Positions 44,620 to 58,586 of a DNA stretch of 64,000 nt are shown in pieces (the first letter of the stretch is position 1; each line of letters begins with the position of its first letter). Source of the DNA: Pararge aegeria (Eukaryota; Arthropoda; Insecta; Lepidoptera; Nymphalidae). Position numbers and translations under genes: made by a program. The notes beneath the pieces were generated by a model. The model did no database searches and was not told where the DNA came from. It was given only the letters and a program-made list of their open reading frames with translations. The stretch covers positions 16,492,001 to 16,556,000 of the forward strand of contig NC_053200.1 in assembly GCF_905163445.1 (NCBI RefSeq). The letters run 5' to 3'.

Positions 44620-44700
44620 ACTGAACTGAACCCAAGTGCCCGGCCTGTGGCCGGGCACCCCTCGTATTCATGTTCTAACCTAACCTAACCTAAATCTAGT
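44620..44700. repeat. Right inverted repeat with (CCTAA)3 (representative of each unit)
   Basis: GACTGAACTGAACCCAAGTG, then a hairpin GCCCGGCC/GGCCGGGC, then CATGTTCTAACCTAACC. It is the reverse complement, with mismatches, of the left repeat of the next unit at about 44880-44975 (AGGTTAGGTTAGGTTAGAAC, then GCCCGGCCGCAGGCCGG, then CACTTAGGTTCAGTTCCG). (TTAGG)n is the insect telomere repeat; here it occurs as three units on each arm, flanking about 180 bp that includes the unit junction. Confidence 0.85.
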
Positions 44701-45191
44701 TTTGACACCTTTAGACTTTAGATTCAAGATTGAATGTGAATATATGCATTAATAAAAACTCATTACTATTTTAATACTAGTTATGCTGCTGTTGATGCAC
44801 TGATGAAAGCCAGATAGCTAGATCAGTGTTTAGTTAGTCGTAGTTGCCGGTGGGCTGAGGTCTAAAGGAATCCAAACTAGTTTTAAAAGGTTTGGATAGG
44901 TTAGGTTAGGTTAGAACATGAAAAAGACGGGTGCCCGGCCGCAGGCCGGTCACTTAGGTTCAGTTCCGTTTAAAAAATAAAAAAAACAAAAAACAAAACG
45001 TACCAATACAAAGTACTCTTATTCATATTAAAAGATATTGTAAAATAACAATTATTTTAATTTTTTTTTTATTTTTTTTCACTTACACATTAGGCCCGTC
45101 GCGCCGCGCCACTACTATATGGGGCGAAGGTGCGAAGTCGACGGCGACGACAAAGTACCGAGTCTAAGGAGACTGATGGCGGCGCCACACA

Positions 45192-45460
45192 GTGGCGTTA
45201 TGTCTCTATAAAAGTGGTGGTCTTTTATTATGTTATTTATTAATGGTATTATTTTTTTAATATCATATCAATATTGTACCCCGCACAGGGGGGAGGTACG
45301 GGTAGGTAGTGACGAAAAATAACGATACGGGACTCTTACGAGGTCTCGCAATCGGAATGAGTACACTTTAAATATTTTAACGAGGTAAAATTTAAGGGCA
45401 TTGAGGGTCTGGTGCCAGTGGTGGTTGATTAGATCCACACACTATACTTTTTATAATTAT
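45192..45460 (+). repeat. Internal 269-bp subrepeat with TATA box (representative)
   Basis: Each subrepeat starts GTGGCGTTATGTCTC, continues CTATAAAAGTGGTGG, then an AT-rich stretch ending AATATTGTACCCC, then the 18S piece, and ends TTTTTATAATTA. A standard unit has two: the first has GCACAGGGGGG and GGTACGGG, the second GCACGGGGGG and GGTAAGGGGG, so the two positions stay distinguishable along the array. The perfect TATAAAAG is present in every copy. Confidence 0.9.
45283..45420 (+). pseudogene. 18S rRNA fragment, downstream form (representative of the subrepeat copies)
   Basis: This piece starts GCACAGGGGGGAGGTACGGG and runs through GTGACGAAAAATAACGATAC, AATCGGAATGAGTACACTT and TTTAACGAGG to TCTGGTGCCAG. 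In true 18S it would continue with CAGCCGCGGTAA; here it reads TGGTGGTTGAT. It therefore ends at the base of the 530-loop region. It overlaps the 3' part of the long form by about 75 bp, so both come from one contiguous 18S source. A shorter copy ends at GGAATGAG just before each long form. Confidence 0.93.
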
Positions 45461-47676
45461 GTGGCGTTATGTCTCTATAAAAGTGGTGGTCTTTTATTAT
45501 GTTATTTATTAATGGTATTTTTTTAATATCATATCAATATTGTACCCCGCACGGGGGGAGGTAAGGGGGTAGGTAGTGACGAAAAATAACGATACGGGAC
45601 TCTTACGAGGTCTCGTAATCGGAATGAGTTTCTGCGACTACCATTGTTTGTCGCGGGTAACGGGGAATCAGGGTTCGATTCCGGTGAGGGAGCCTGAGAA
45701 ACTGCTACCACATCCAAGGAAGGCAGCAGGCGCGCAAATTACCCACTCCCTGCACGGGGGGGGAGGTACGGGTAGGTAGTGACGAAAAATAACGATACGG
45801 GACTCTTACGAGGTCTCGTCATCGAATAATCAATACGCGAACTGCCCACACACTTGTAAATATAGACGCGCAAGATCGTTACACGAACCGCTTACCATTT
45901 TAATAGTAAACTACTATGCAAACACACATAACATATACGCAATAAGGGAACTTTAAATTGGAGATTTTACCCTACCACACCCGTCTGTCTCATTCTGAAA
46001 ACTATTCAAAATAATTGCTATTTTTCATTCTCATTCAAATATAAATAATAGTAAATAATATATAATTTTTGACTGAACTGAACCCAAGTGCCCGGCCTGT
46101 GGCCGGGCACCCCTCGTATTCATGTTATAACCTAACCTAACCTAAATCTAGTTTTGACACCTTTAGACTTTAGATTCAAGATTGAATGTGAATATATGCA
46201 TTAATAAAAACTCATTACTATTTTAATACTAGTTATGCTGCTGTTGATGCACTGATGAAAGCCAGATAGCTAGATCAGTGTTTAGTTAGTCGTAGTTGCC
46301 GGTGGGCTGAGGTCTAAAGGAATCCAAACTAGTTTTAAAAGGTTTGGATAGGTTAGGTTAGGTTAGAACATGAAAAAGACGGGTGCCCGGCCGCAGGCCG
46401 GTCACTTAGGTTCAGTTCCGTTTAAAAAATAAAAAAAACAAAAAACAAAGCGTACCAATACAAAGTACTCTTATTCATATTAAAAGATATTGTAAAATAA
46501 CAATTATTTTAATTTTTTTTTTTTTTTTTTTTCACTTACACATTAGGCCCGTCGCGCCGCGCCACTACTATATGGGGCGAAGGTGCGAAGTCGACGGCGA
46601 CGACAAAGTACCGAGTCTAAGGAGACTGATGGCGGCGCCACACAGTGGCGTTATGTCTCTATAAAAGTGGTGGTCTTTTATTATGTTATTTATTAATGGT
46701 ATTATTTTTTTAATATCATATCAATATTGTACCCCGCACAGGGGGGAGGTACGGGTAGGTAGTGACGAAAAATAACGATACGGGACTCTTACGAGGTCTC
46801 GCAATCGGAATGAGTACACTTTAAATATTTTAACGAGGTAAAATTTAAGGGCATTGAGGGTCTGGTGCCAGTGGTGGTTGATTAGATCCACACACTATAC
46901 TTTTTATAATTATGTGGCGTTATGTCTCTATAAAAGTGGTGGTCTTTTATTATGTTATTTATTAATGGTATTTTTTTAATATCATATCAATATTGTACCC
47001 CGCACGGGGGGAGGTAAGGGGGTAGGTAGTGACGAAAAATAACGATACGGGACTCTTACGAGGTCTCGTAATCGGAATGAGTTTCTGCGACTACCATTGT
47101 TTGTCGCGGGTAACGGGGAATCAGGGTTCGATTCCGGTGAGGGAGCCTGAGAAACTGCTACCACATCCAAGGAAGGCAGCAGGCGCGCAAATTACCCACT
47201 CCCTGCACGGGGGGGAGGTACGGGTAGGTAGTGACGAAAAATAACGATACGGGACTCTTACGAGGTCTCGTCATCGAATAATCAATACGCGAACTGCCCA
47301 CACACTTGTAAATATAGACGCGCAAGATCGTTACACGAACCGCTTACCATTTTAATAGTAAACTACTATGCAAACACACATAACATATACGCAATAAGGG
47401 AACTTTAAATTGGAGATTTTACCCTACCACACCCGTCTGTCTCATTCTGAAAACTATTCAAAATAATTGCTATTTTTCATTCTCATTCAAATATAAATAA
47501 TAGTAAATAATATATAATTTTTGACTGAACTGAACCCAAGTGCCCGGCCTGTGGCCGGGCACCCCTCGTATTCATGTTATAACCTAACCTAACCTAAATC
47601 TAGTTTTGACACCTTTAGACTTTAGATTCAAGATTGAATGTGAATATATGCATTAATAAAAACTCATTACTATTTT

Positions 47677-49083
47677 AATACTAGTTATGCTGCTGTTGAT
47701 GCACTGATGAAAGCCAGATAGCTAGATCAGTGTTTAGTTAGTCGTAGTTGCCGGTGGGCTGAGGTCTAAAGGAATCCAAACTAGTTTTAAAAGGTTTGGA
47801 TAGGTTAGGTTAGGTTAGAACATGAAAAAGACGGGTGCCCGGCCGCAGGCCGGTCACTTAGGTTCAGTTCCGTTTAAAAAATAAAAAAAACAAAAAACAA
47901 AGCGTACCAATACAAAGTACTCTTATTCATATTAAAAGATATTGTAAAATAACAATTATTTTAATTTTTTTTTTTTTTTTTTTTTCACTTACACATTAGG
48001 CCCGTCGCGCCGCGCCACTACTATATGGGGCGAAGGTGCGAAGTCGACGGCGACGACAAAGTACCGAGTCTAAGGAGACTGATGGCGGCGCCACACAGTG
48101 GCGTTATGTCTCTATAAAAGTGGTGGTCTTTTATTATGTTATTTATTAATGGTATTATTTTTTTAATATCATATCAATATTGTACCCCGCACAGGGGGGA
48201 GGTACGGGTAGGTAGTGACGAAAAATAACGATACGGGACTCTTACGAGGTCTCGCAATCGGAATGAGTACACTTTAAATATTTTAACGAGGTAAAATTTA
48301 AGGGCATTGAGGGTCTGGTGCCAGTGGTGGTTGATTAGATCCACACACTATACTTTTTATAATTATGTGGCGTTATGTCTCTATAAAAGTGGTGGTCTTT
48401 TATTATGTTATTTATTAATGGTATTTTTTTAATATCATATCAATATTGTACCCCGCACGGGGGGAGGTAAGGGGGTAGGTAGTGACGAAAAATAACGATA
48501 CGGGACTCTTACGAGGTCTCGTAATCGGAATGAGTTTCTGCGACTACCATTGTTTGTCGCGGGTAACGGGGAATCAGGGTTCGATTCCGGTGAGGGAGCC
48601 TGAGAAACTGCTACCACATCCAAGGAAGGCAGCAGGCGCGCAAATTACCCACTCCCTGCACGGGGGGGAGGTACGGGTAGGTAGTGACGAAAAATAACGA
48701 TACGGGACTCTTACGAGGTCTCGTCATCGAATAATCAATACGCGAACTGCCCACACACTTGTAAATATAGACGCGCAAGATCGTTACACGAACCGCTTAC
48801 CATTTTAATAGAAAACTACTATGCAAACACACATAACATATACGCAATAAGGGAACTTTAAATTGGAGATTTTACCCTACCACACCCGTCTGTCTCATTC
48901 TGAAAACTATTCAAAATAATTGCTATTTTTCATTCTCATTCAAATATAAATAATAGTAAATAATATATAATTTTTGACTGAACTGAACCCAAGTGCCCGG
49001 CCAAATCTAGTTTTGACACCTTTAGACTTTAGATTCAAGATTGAATGTGAATATATGCATTAATAAAAACTCATTACTATTTT
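47677..49083 (+). repeat. Array unit 5 with a 46-bp deletion removing the (CCTAA)3 arm
   Basis: At about 49003 GTGCCCGGCC joins directly to AAATCTAG. The deletion removes half of the GC hairpin and the whole telomere-like motif, leaving a 1,407-bp unit. Confidence 0.9.
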
Positions 49084-50537
49084 AATACTAGTTATGCTGC
49101 TGTTGATGCACTGATGAAAGCCAGATAGCTAGATCAGTGTTTAGTTAGTCGTAGTTGCCGGTGGGCTGAGGTCTAAAGGAATCCAAACTAGTTTTAAAAG
49201 GTTTGGATAGGTTAGGTTAGGTTAGAACATGAAAAAGACGGGTGCCCGGCCGCAGGCCGGTCACTTAGGTTCAGTTCCGTTTAAAAAATAAAAAAAACAA
49301 AAAACAAAACGTACCAATACAAAGTACTCTTATTCATATTAAAAGATATTGTAAAATAACAATTATTTTAATTTTTTTTTTTTTTTTTTTTTCACTTACA
49401 CATTAGGCCCGTCGCGCCGCGCCACTACTATATGGGGCGAAGGTGCGAAGTCGACGGCGACGACAAAGTACCGAGTCTAAGGAGACTGATGGCGGCGCCA
49501 CACAGTGGCGTTATGTCTCTATAAAAGTGGTGGTCTTTTATTATGTTATTTATTAATGGTATTATTTTTTTAATATCATATCAATATTGTACCCCGCACA
49601 GGGGGGAGGTACGGGTAGGTAGTGACGAAAAATAACGATACGGGACTCTTACGAGGTCTCGCAATCGGAATGAGTACACTTTAAATATTTTAACGAGGTA
49701 AAATTTAAGGGCATTGAGGGTCTGGTGCCAGTGGTGGTTGATTAGATCCACACACTATACTTTTTATAATTATGTGGCGTTATGTCTCTATAAAAGTGGT
49801 GGTCTTTTATTATGTTATTTATTAATGGTATTTTTTTAATATCATATCAATATTGTACCCCGCACGGGGGGAGGTAAGGGGGTAGGTAGTGACGAAAAAT
49901 AACGATACGGGACTCTTACGAGGTCTCGTAATCGGAATGAGTTTCTGCGACTACCATTGTTTGTCGCGGGTAACGGGGAATCAGGGTTCGATTCCGGTGA
50001 GGGAGCCTGAGAAACTGCTACCACATCCAAGGAAGGCAGCAGGCGCGCAAATTACCCACTCCCTGCACGGGGGGGGAGGTACGGGTAGGTAGTGACGAAA
50101 AATAACGATACGGGACTCTTACGAGGTCTCGTCATCGAATAATCAATACGCGAACTGCCCACACACTTGTAAATATAGACGCGCAAGATCGTTACACGAA
50201 CCGCTTACCATTTTAATAGAAAACTACTATGCAAACACACATAACATATACGCAATAAGGGAACTTTAAATTGGAGATTTTACCCTACCACACCCGTCTG
50301 TCTCATTCTGAAAACTATTCAAAATAATTGCTATTTTTCATTCTCATTCAAATATAAATAATAGTAAATAATATATAATTTTTGACTGAACTGAACCCAA
50401 GTGCCCGGCCTGTGGCCGGGCACCCCTCGTATTCATGTTCTAACCTAACCTAACCTAAATCTAGTTTTGACACCTTTAGACTTTAGATTCAAGATTGAAT
50501 GTGAATATATGCATTAATAAAAACTCATTACTATTTT

Positions 50538-52527
50538 AATACTAGTTATGCTGCTGTTGATGCACTGATGAAAGCCAGATAGCTAGATCAGTGTTTAGTT
50601 AGTCGTAGTTGCCGGTGGGCTGAGGTCTAAAGGAATCCAAACTAGTTTTAAAAGGTTTGGATAGGTTAGGTTAGGTTAGAACATGAAAAAGACGGGTGCC
50701 CGGCCGCAGGCCGGTCACTTAGGTTCAGTTCCGTTTAAAAAATAAAAAAAACAAAAAACAAAACGTACCAATACAAAGTACTCTTATTCATATTAAAAGA
50801 TATTGTAAAATAACAATTATTTTAATTTTTTTTTTTTTTTTTTTTTCACTTACACATTAGGCCCGTCGCGCCGCGCCACTACTATATGGGGCGAAGGTGC
50901 GAAGTCGACGGCGACGACAAAGTACCGAGTCTAAGGAGACTGATGGCGGCGCCACACAGTGGCGTTATGTCTCTATAAAAGTGGTGGTCTTTTATTATGT
51001 TATTTATTAATGGTATTATTTTTTTAATATCATATCAATATTGTACCCCGCACAGGGGGGAGGTACGGGTAGGTAGTGACGAAAAATAACGATACGGGAC
51101 TCTTACGAGGTCTCGCAATCGGAATGAGTACACTTTAAATATTTTAACGAGGTAAAATTTAAGGGCATTGAGGGTCTGGTGCCAGTGGTGGTTGATTAGA
51201 TCCACACACTATACTTTTTATAATTATGTGGCGTTATGTCTCTATAAAAGTGGTGGTCTTTTATTATGTTATTTATTAATGGTATTATTTTTTTAATATC
51301 ATATCAATATTGTACCCCGCACAGGGGGGAGGTACGGGTAGGTAGTGACGAAAAATAACGATACGGGACTCTTACGAGGTCTCGCAATCGGAATGAGTAC
51401 ACTTTAAATATTTTAACGAGGTAAAATTTAAGGGCATTGAGGGTCTGGTGCCAGTGGTGGTTGATTAGATCCACACACTATACTTTTTATAATTATGTGG
51501 CGTTATGTCTCTATAAAAGTGGTGGTCTTTTATTATGTTATTTATTAATGGTATTTTTTTAATATCATATCAATATTGTACCCCGCACGGGGGGAGGTAA
51601 GGGGGTAGGTAGTGACGAAAAATAACGATACGGGACTCTTACGAGGTCTCGTAATCGGAATGAGTACACTTTAAATATTTTAACGAGGTAAAATTTAAGG
51701 GCATTGAGGGTCTGGTGCCAGTGGTGGTTGATTAGATCCACACACTATACTTTTTATAATTATGTGGCGTTATGTCTCTATAAAAGTGGTGGTCTTTTAT
51801 TATGTTATTTATTAATGGTATTTTTTTAATATCATATCAATATTGTACCCCGCACGGGGGGAGGTAAGGGGGTAGGTAGTGACGAAAAATAACGATACGG
51901 GACTCTTACGAGGTCTCGTAATCGGAATGAGTTTCTGCGACTACCATTGTTTGTCGCGGGTAACGGGGAATCAGGGTTCGATTCCGGTGAGGGAGCCTGA
52001 GAAACTGCTACCACATCCAAGGAAGGCAGCAGGCGCGCAAATTACCCACTCCCTGCACGGGGGGGGAGGTACGGGTAGGTAGTGACGAAAAATAACGATA
52101 CGGGACTCTTACGAGGTCTCGTCATCGAATAATCAATACGCGAACTGCCCACACACTTGTAAATATAGACGCGCAAGATCGTTACACGAACCGCTTACCA
52201 TTTTAATAGAAAACTACTATGCAAACACACATAACATATACGCAATAAGGGAACTTTAAATTGGAGATTTTACCCTACCACACCCGTCTGTCTCATTCTG
52301 AAAACTATTCAAAATAATTGCTATTTTTCATTCTCATTCAAATATAAATAATAGTAAATAATATATAATTTTTGACTGAACTGAACCCAAGTGCCCGGCC
52401 TGTGGCCGGGCACCCCTCGTATTCATGTTCTAACCTAACCTAACCTAAATCTAGTTTTGACACCTTTAGACTTTAGATTCAAGATTGAATGTGAATATAT
52501 GCATTAATAAAAACTCATTACTATTTT
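50538..52527 (+). repeat. Array unit 7: four subrepeats (1,990 bp)
   Basis: Two copies of the first-type subrepeat (GCACAGGGG) are followed by two of the second type (GCACGGGG) before the long 18S piece. The order is as expected if a pair was duplicated by misaligned exchange. Confidence 0.9.
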
Positions 52528-53978
52528 AATACTAGTTATGCTGCTGTTGATGCACTGATGAAAGCCAGATAGCTAGATCAGTGTTTAGTTAGTCGTAGTT
52601 GCCGGTGGGCTGAGGTCTAAAGGAATCCAAACTAGTTTTAAAAGGTTTGGATAGGTTAGGTTAGGTTAGAACATGAAAAAGACGGGTGCCCGGCCGCAGG
52701 CCGGTCACTTAGGTTCAGTTCCGTTTAAAAAATAAAAAAAACAAAAAACAAAACGTACCAATACAAAGTACTCTTATTCATATTAAAAGATATTGTAAAA
52801 TAACAATTATTTTAATTTTTTTTTTTTTTTTTTCACTTACACATTAGGCCCGTCGCGCCGCGCCACTACTATATGGGGCGAAGGTGCGAAGTCGACGGCG
52901 ACGACAAAGTACCGAGTCTAAGGAGACTGATGGCGGCGCCACACAGTGGCGTTATGTCTCTATAAAAGTGGTGGTCTTTTATTATGTTATTTATTAATGG
53001 TATTATTTTTTTAATATCATATCAATATTGTACCCCGCACAGGGGGGAGGTACGGGTAGGTAGTGACGAAAAATAACGATACGGGACTCTTACGAGGTCT
53101 CGCAATCGGAATGAGTACACTTTAAATATTTTAACGAGGTAAAATTTAAGGGCATTGAGGGTCTGGTGCCAGTGGTGGTTGATTAGATCCACACACTATA
53201 CTTTTTATAATTATGTGGCGTTATGTCTCTATAAAAGTGGTGGTCTTTTATTATGTTATTTATTAATGGTATTTTTTTAATATCATATCAATATTGTACC
53301 CCGCACGGGGGGAGGTAAGGGGGTAGGTAGTGACGAAAAATAACGATACGGGACTCTTACGAGGTCTCGTAATCGGAATGAGTTTCTGCGACTACCATTG
53401 TTTGTCGCGGGTAACGGGGAATCAGGGTTCGATTCCGGTGAGGGAGCCTGAGAAACTGCTACCACATCCAAGGAAGGCAGCAGGCGCGCAAATTACCCAC
53501 TCCCTGCACGGGGGGGGAGGTACGGGTAGGTAGTGACGAAAAATAACGATACGGGACTCTTACGAGGTCTCGTCATCGAATAATCAATACGCGAACTGCC
53601 CACACACTTGTAAATATAGACGCGCAAGATCGTTACACGAACCGCTTACCATTTTAATAGTAAACTACTATGCAAACACACATAACATATACGCAATAAG
53701 GGAACTTTAAATTGGAGATTTTACCCTACCACACCCGTCTGTCTCATTCTGAAAACTATTCAAAATAATTGCTATTTTTCATTCTCATTCAAATATAAAT
53801 AATAGTAAATAATATATAATTTTTGACTGAACTGAACCCAAGTGCCCGGCCTGTGGCCGGGCACCCCTCGTATTCATGTTCTAACCTAACCTAACCTAAA
53901 TCTAGTTTTGACACCTTTAGACTTTAGATTCAAGATTGAATGTGAATATATGCATTAATAAAAACTCATTACTATTTT

Positions 53979-56154
53979 AATACTAGTTATGCTGCTGTTG
54001 ATGCACAGATAGCTAGATCAGTGTTTAGTTAGTCGTAGTTGCCGGTGGGCTGAGGTCTAAAGGAATCCAAACTAGTTTTAAAAGGTTTGGATAGGTTAGG
54101 TTAGGTTAGAACATGAAAAAGACGGGTGCCCGGCCGCAGGCCGGTCACTTAGGTTCAGTTCCGTTTAAAAAATAAAAAAAACAAAAAACAAAACGTACCA
54201 ATACAAAGTACTCTTATTCATATTAAAAGATATTGTAAAATAACAATTATTTTAATTTTTTTTTTTTTTTTTTCACTTACACATTAGGCCCGTCGCGCCG
54301 CGCCACTACTATATGGGGCGAAGGTGCGAAGTCGACGGCGACGACAAAGTACCGAGTCTAAGGAGACTGATGGCGGCGCCACACAGTGGCGTTATGTCTC
54401 TATAAAAGTGGTGGTCTTTTATTATGTTATTTATTAATGGTATTATTTTTTTAATATCATATCAATATTGTACCCCGCACAGGGGGGAGGTACGGGTAGG
54501 TAGTGACGAAAAATAACGATACGGGACTCTTACGAGGTCTCGCAATCGGAATGAGTACACTTTAAATATTTTAACGAGGTAAAATTTAAGGGCATTGAGG
54601 GTCTGGTGCCAGTGGTGGTTGATTAGATCCACACACTATACTTTTTATAATTATGTGGCGTTATGTCTCTATAAAAGTGGTGGTCTTTTATTATGTTATT
54701 TATTAATGGTATTTTTTTAATATCATATCAATATTGTACCCCGCACGGGGGGAGGTAAGGGGGTAGGTAGTGACGAAAATAACGATACGGGACTCTTACG
54801 AGGTCTCGTAATCGGAATGAGTTTCTGCGACTACCATTGTTTGTCGCGGGTAACGGGGAATCAGGGTTCGATTCCGGTGAGGGAGCCTGAGAAACTGCTA
54901 CCACATCCAAGGAAGGCAGCAGGCGCGCAAATTACCCACTCCCTGCACGGGGGGGGAGGTACGGGTAGGTAGTGACGAAAAATAACGATACGGGACTCTT
55001 ACGAGGTCTCGCAATCGGAATGAGTACACTTTAAATATTTTAACGAGGTAAAATTTAAGGGCATTGAGGGTCTGGTGCCAGTGGTGGTTGATTAGATCCA
55101 CACACTATACTTTTTATAATTATGTGGCGTTATGTCTCTATAAAAGTGGTGGTCTTTTATTATGTTATTTATTAATGGTATTTTTTTAATATCATATCAA
55201 TATTGTACCCCGCACGGGGGGAGGTAAGGGGGTAGGTAGTGACGAAAAATAACGATACGGGACTCTTACGAGGTCTCGTAATCGGAATGAGTACACTTTA
55301 AATATTTTAACGAGGTAAAATTTAAGGGCATTGAGGGTCTGGTGCCAGTGGTGGTTGATTAGATCCACACACTATACTTTTTATAATTATGTGGCGTTAT
55401 GTCTCTATAAAAGTGGTGGTCTTTTATTATGTTATTTATTAATGGTATTTTTTTAATATCATATCAATATTGTACCCCGCACGGGGGGAGGTAAGGGGGT
55501 AGGTAGTGACGAAAAATAACGATACGGGACTCTTACGAGGTCTCGTAATCGGAATGAGTTTCTGCGACTACCATTGTTTGTCGCGGGTAACGGGGAATCA
55601 GGGTTCGATTCCGGTGAGGGAGCCTGAGAAACTGCTACCACATCCAAGGAAGGCAGCAGGCGCGCAAATTACCCACTCCCTGCACGGGGGGGGAGGTACG
55701 GGTAGGTAGTGACGAAAAATAACGATACGGGACTCTTACGAGGTCTCGTCATCGAATAATCAATACGCGAACTGCCCACACACTTGTAAATATAGACGCG
55801 CAAGATCGTTACACGAACCGCTTACCATTTTAATAGAAAACTACTATGCAAACACACATAACATATACGCAATAAGGGAACTTTAAATTGGAGATTTTAC
55901 CCTACCACACCCGTCTGTCTCATTCTGAAAACTATTCAAAATAATTGCTATTTTTCATTCTCATTCAAATATAAATAATAGTAAATAATATATAATTTTT
56001 GACTGAACTGAACCCAAGTGCCCGGCCTGTGGCCGGGCACCCCTCGTATTCATGTTCTAACCTAACCTAACCTAAATCTAGTTTTGACACCTTTAGACTT
56101 TAGATTCAAGATTGAATGTGAATATATGCATTAATAAAAACTCATTACTATTTT
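53979..56154 (+). repeat. Array unit 9: two long 18S pieces (2,176 bp)
   Basis: The long pieces start near 54827 and 55559, 732 bp apart. The first runs on into a complete downstream 18S piece (GCAATCGGAATGAGTACAC) and two more subrepeats. This restores the longest contiguous 18S match in the array, about 250 bp from 54827. The unit also lacks 11 bp near 54005 and one A near 54777. Confidence 0.9.
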
Positions 56155-57605
56155 AATACTAGTTATGCTGCTGTTGATGCACTGATGAAAGCCAGATAGC
56201 TAGATCAGTGTTTAGTTAGTCGTAGTTGCCGGTGGGCTGAGGTCTAAAGGAATCCAAACTAGTTTTAAAAGGTTTGGATAGGTTAGGTTAGGTTAGAACA
56301 TGAAAAAGACGGGTGCCCGGCCGCAGGCCGGTCACTTAGGTTCAGTTCCGTTTAAAAAATAAAAAAAACAAAAAACAAAACGTACCAATACAAAGTACTC
56401 TTATTCATATTAAAAGATATTGTAAAATAACAATTATTTTAATTTTTTTTTTTTTTTTTTCACTTACACATTAGGCCCGTCGCGCCGCGCCACTACTATA
56501 TGGGGCGAAGGTGCGAAGTCGACGGCGACGACAAAGTACCGAGTCTAAGGAGACTGATGGCGGCGCCACACAGTGGCGTTATGTCTCTATAAAAGTGGTG
56601 GTCTTTTATTATGTTATTTATTAATGGTATTATTTTTTTAATATCATATCAATATTGTACCCCGCACAGGGGGGAGGTACGGGTAGGTAGTGACGAAAAA
56701 TAACGATACGGGACTCTTACGAGGTCTCGCAATCGGAATGAGTACACTTTAAATATTTTAACGAGGTAAAATTTAAGGGCATTGAGGGTCTGGTGCCAGT
56801 GGTGGTTGATTAGATCCACACACTATACTTTTTATAATTATGTGGCGTTATGTCTCTATAAAAGTGGTGGTCTTTTATTATGTTATTTATTAATGGTATT
56901 TTTTTAATATCATATCAATATTGTACCCCGCACGGGGGGAGGTAAGGGGGTAGGTAGTGACGAAAAATAACGATACGGGACTCTTACGAGGTCTCGTAAT
57001 CGGAATGAGTTTCTGCGACTACCATTGTTTGTCGCGGGTAACGGGGAATCAGGGTTCGATTCCGGTGAGGGAGCCTGAGAAACTGCTACCACATCCAAGG
57101 AAGGCAGCAGGCGCGCAAATTACCCACTCCCTGCACGGGGGGGGAGGTACGGGTAGGTAGTGACGAAAAATAACGATACGGGACTCTTACGAGGTCTCGT
57201 CATCGAATAATCAATACGCGAACTGCCCACACACTTGTAAATATAGACGCGCAAGATCGTTACACGAACCGCTTACCATTTTAATAGTAAACTACTATGC
57301 AAACACACATAACATATACGCAATAAGGGAACTTTAAATTGGAGATTTTACCCTACCACACCCGTCTGTCTCATTCTGAAAACTATTCAAAATAATTGCT
57401 ATTTTTCATTCTCATTCAAATATAAATAATAGTAAATAATATATAATTTTTGACTGAACTGAACCCAAGTGCCCGGCCTGTGGCCGGGCACCCCTCGTAT
57501 TCATGTTCTAACCTAACCTAACCTAAATCTAGTTTTGACACCTTTAGACTTTAGATTCAAGATTGAATGTGAATATATGCATTAATAAAAACTCATTACT
57601 ATTTT

Positions 57606-58586
57606 AATACTAGTTATGCTGCTGTTGATGCACTGATGAAAGCCAGATAGCTAGATCAGTGTTTAGTTAGTCGTAGTTGCCGGTGGGCTGAGGTCTAAAG
57701 GAATCCAAACTAGTTTTAAAAGGTTTGGATAGGTTAGGTTAGGTTAGAACATGAAAAAGACGGGTGCCCGGCCGCAGGCCGGTCACTTCGGTTCAGTTCC
57801 GTTTAAAAAATAAAAAAAACAAAAAACAAAACGTACCAATACAAAGTACTCTTATTCATATTAAAAGATATTGTAAAATAACAATTATTTTAATTTTTTT
57901 TTTATTTTTTTTCACTTACACATTAGGCCCGTCGCGCCGCGCCACTACTATATGGGGCGAAGGTGCGAAGTCGACGGCGAGACAAAGTACCGAGTCTAAG
58001 GAGACTGATGGCGGCGCCACACAGTGGCGTTATGTCTCTATAAAAGTGGTGGTCTTTTATTATGTTATTTATTAACGGTATTATTTTTTTAATATCATAT
58101 CAATATTGTACCCCGCACAGGGGGGAGGTACGGGTAGGTAGTGACGAAAAATAACGATACGGGACTCTTACGAGGTCTCGTCATCGAATAATCAATACGC
58201 GAACTGCCCACACACTTGTAAATATAGACGCGCAAGATCGTTACACGAACCGCTTACCATTTTAATAGAAAACTACTATGCAAACACACATAACATATAC
58301 GCAATAAGGGAACTTTAAATTGGAGATTTTACCCTACCACACCCGTCTGTCTCATTCTGAAAACTATTCAAAATAATTGCTATTTTTCATTCTCATTCAA
58401 ATATAAATAATAGTAAATAATATATAATTTTTGACTGAACTGAACCCAAGTGCCCGGCCTGTGGCCGGGCACCCCTCGTATTCATGTTCTAACCTAACCT
58501 AACCTAAATCTAGTTTTGACACCTTTAGACTTTAGATTCAAGATTGAATGTGAATATATGCATTAATAAAAACTCATTACTATTTT
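57606..58586 (+). repeat. Array unit 11: shortest unit, one subrepeat, no long 18S piece (981 bp)
   Basis: After the first 18S piece, GAGGTCTCG joins directly to the spacer TCATCGAATAATC. A 3-bp loss near 57979 removes one GAC/CGA repeat and CACTTCGG replaces CACTTAGG. The reciprocal of the gain in unit 9 would look like this. Confidence 0.9.

Larger units (their letters stand above)
43056..44772 (+). repeat. Array unit 2: three subrepeats plus long 18S piece (1,717 bp)
   Basis: One extra subrepeat compared with the standard unit. The extra copy lacks TA in GTGGCGTTGTCTC (near 43744), a private mark not shared by other units. Confidence 0.85.
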
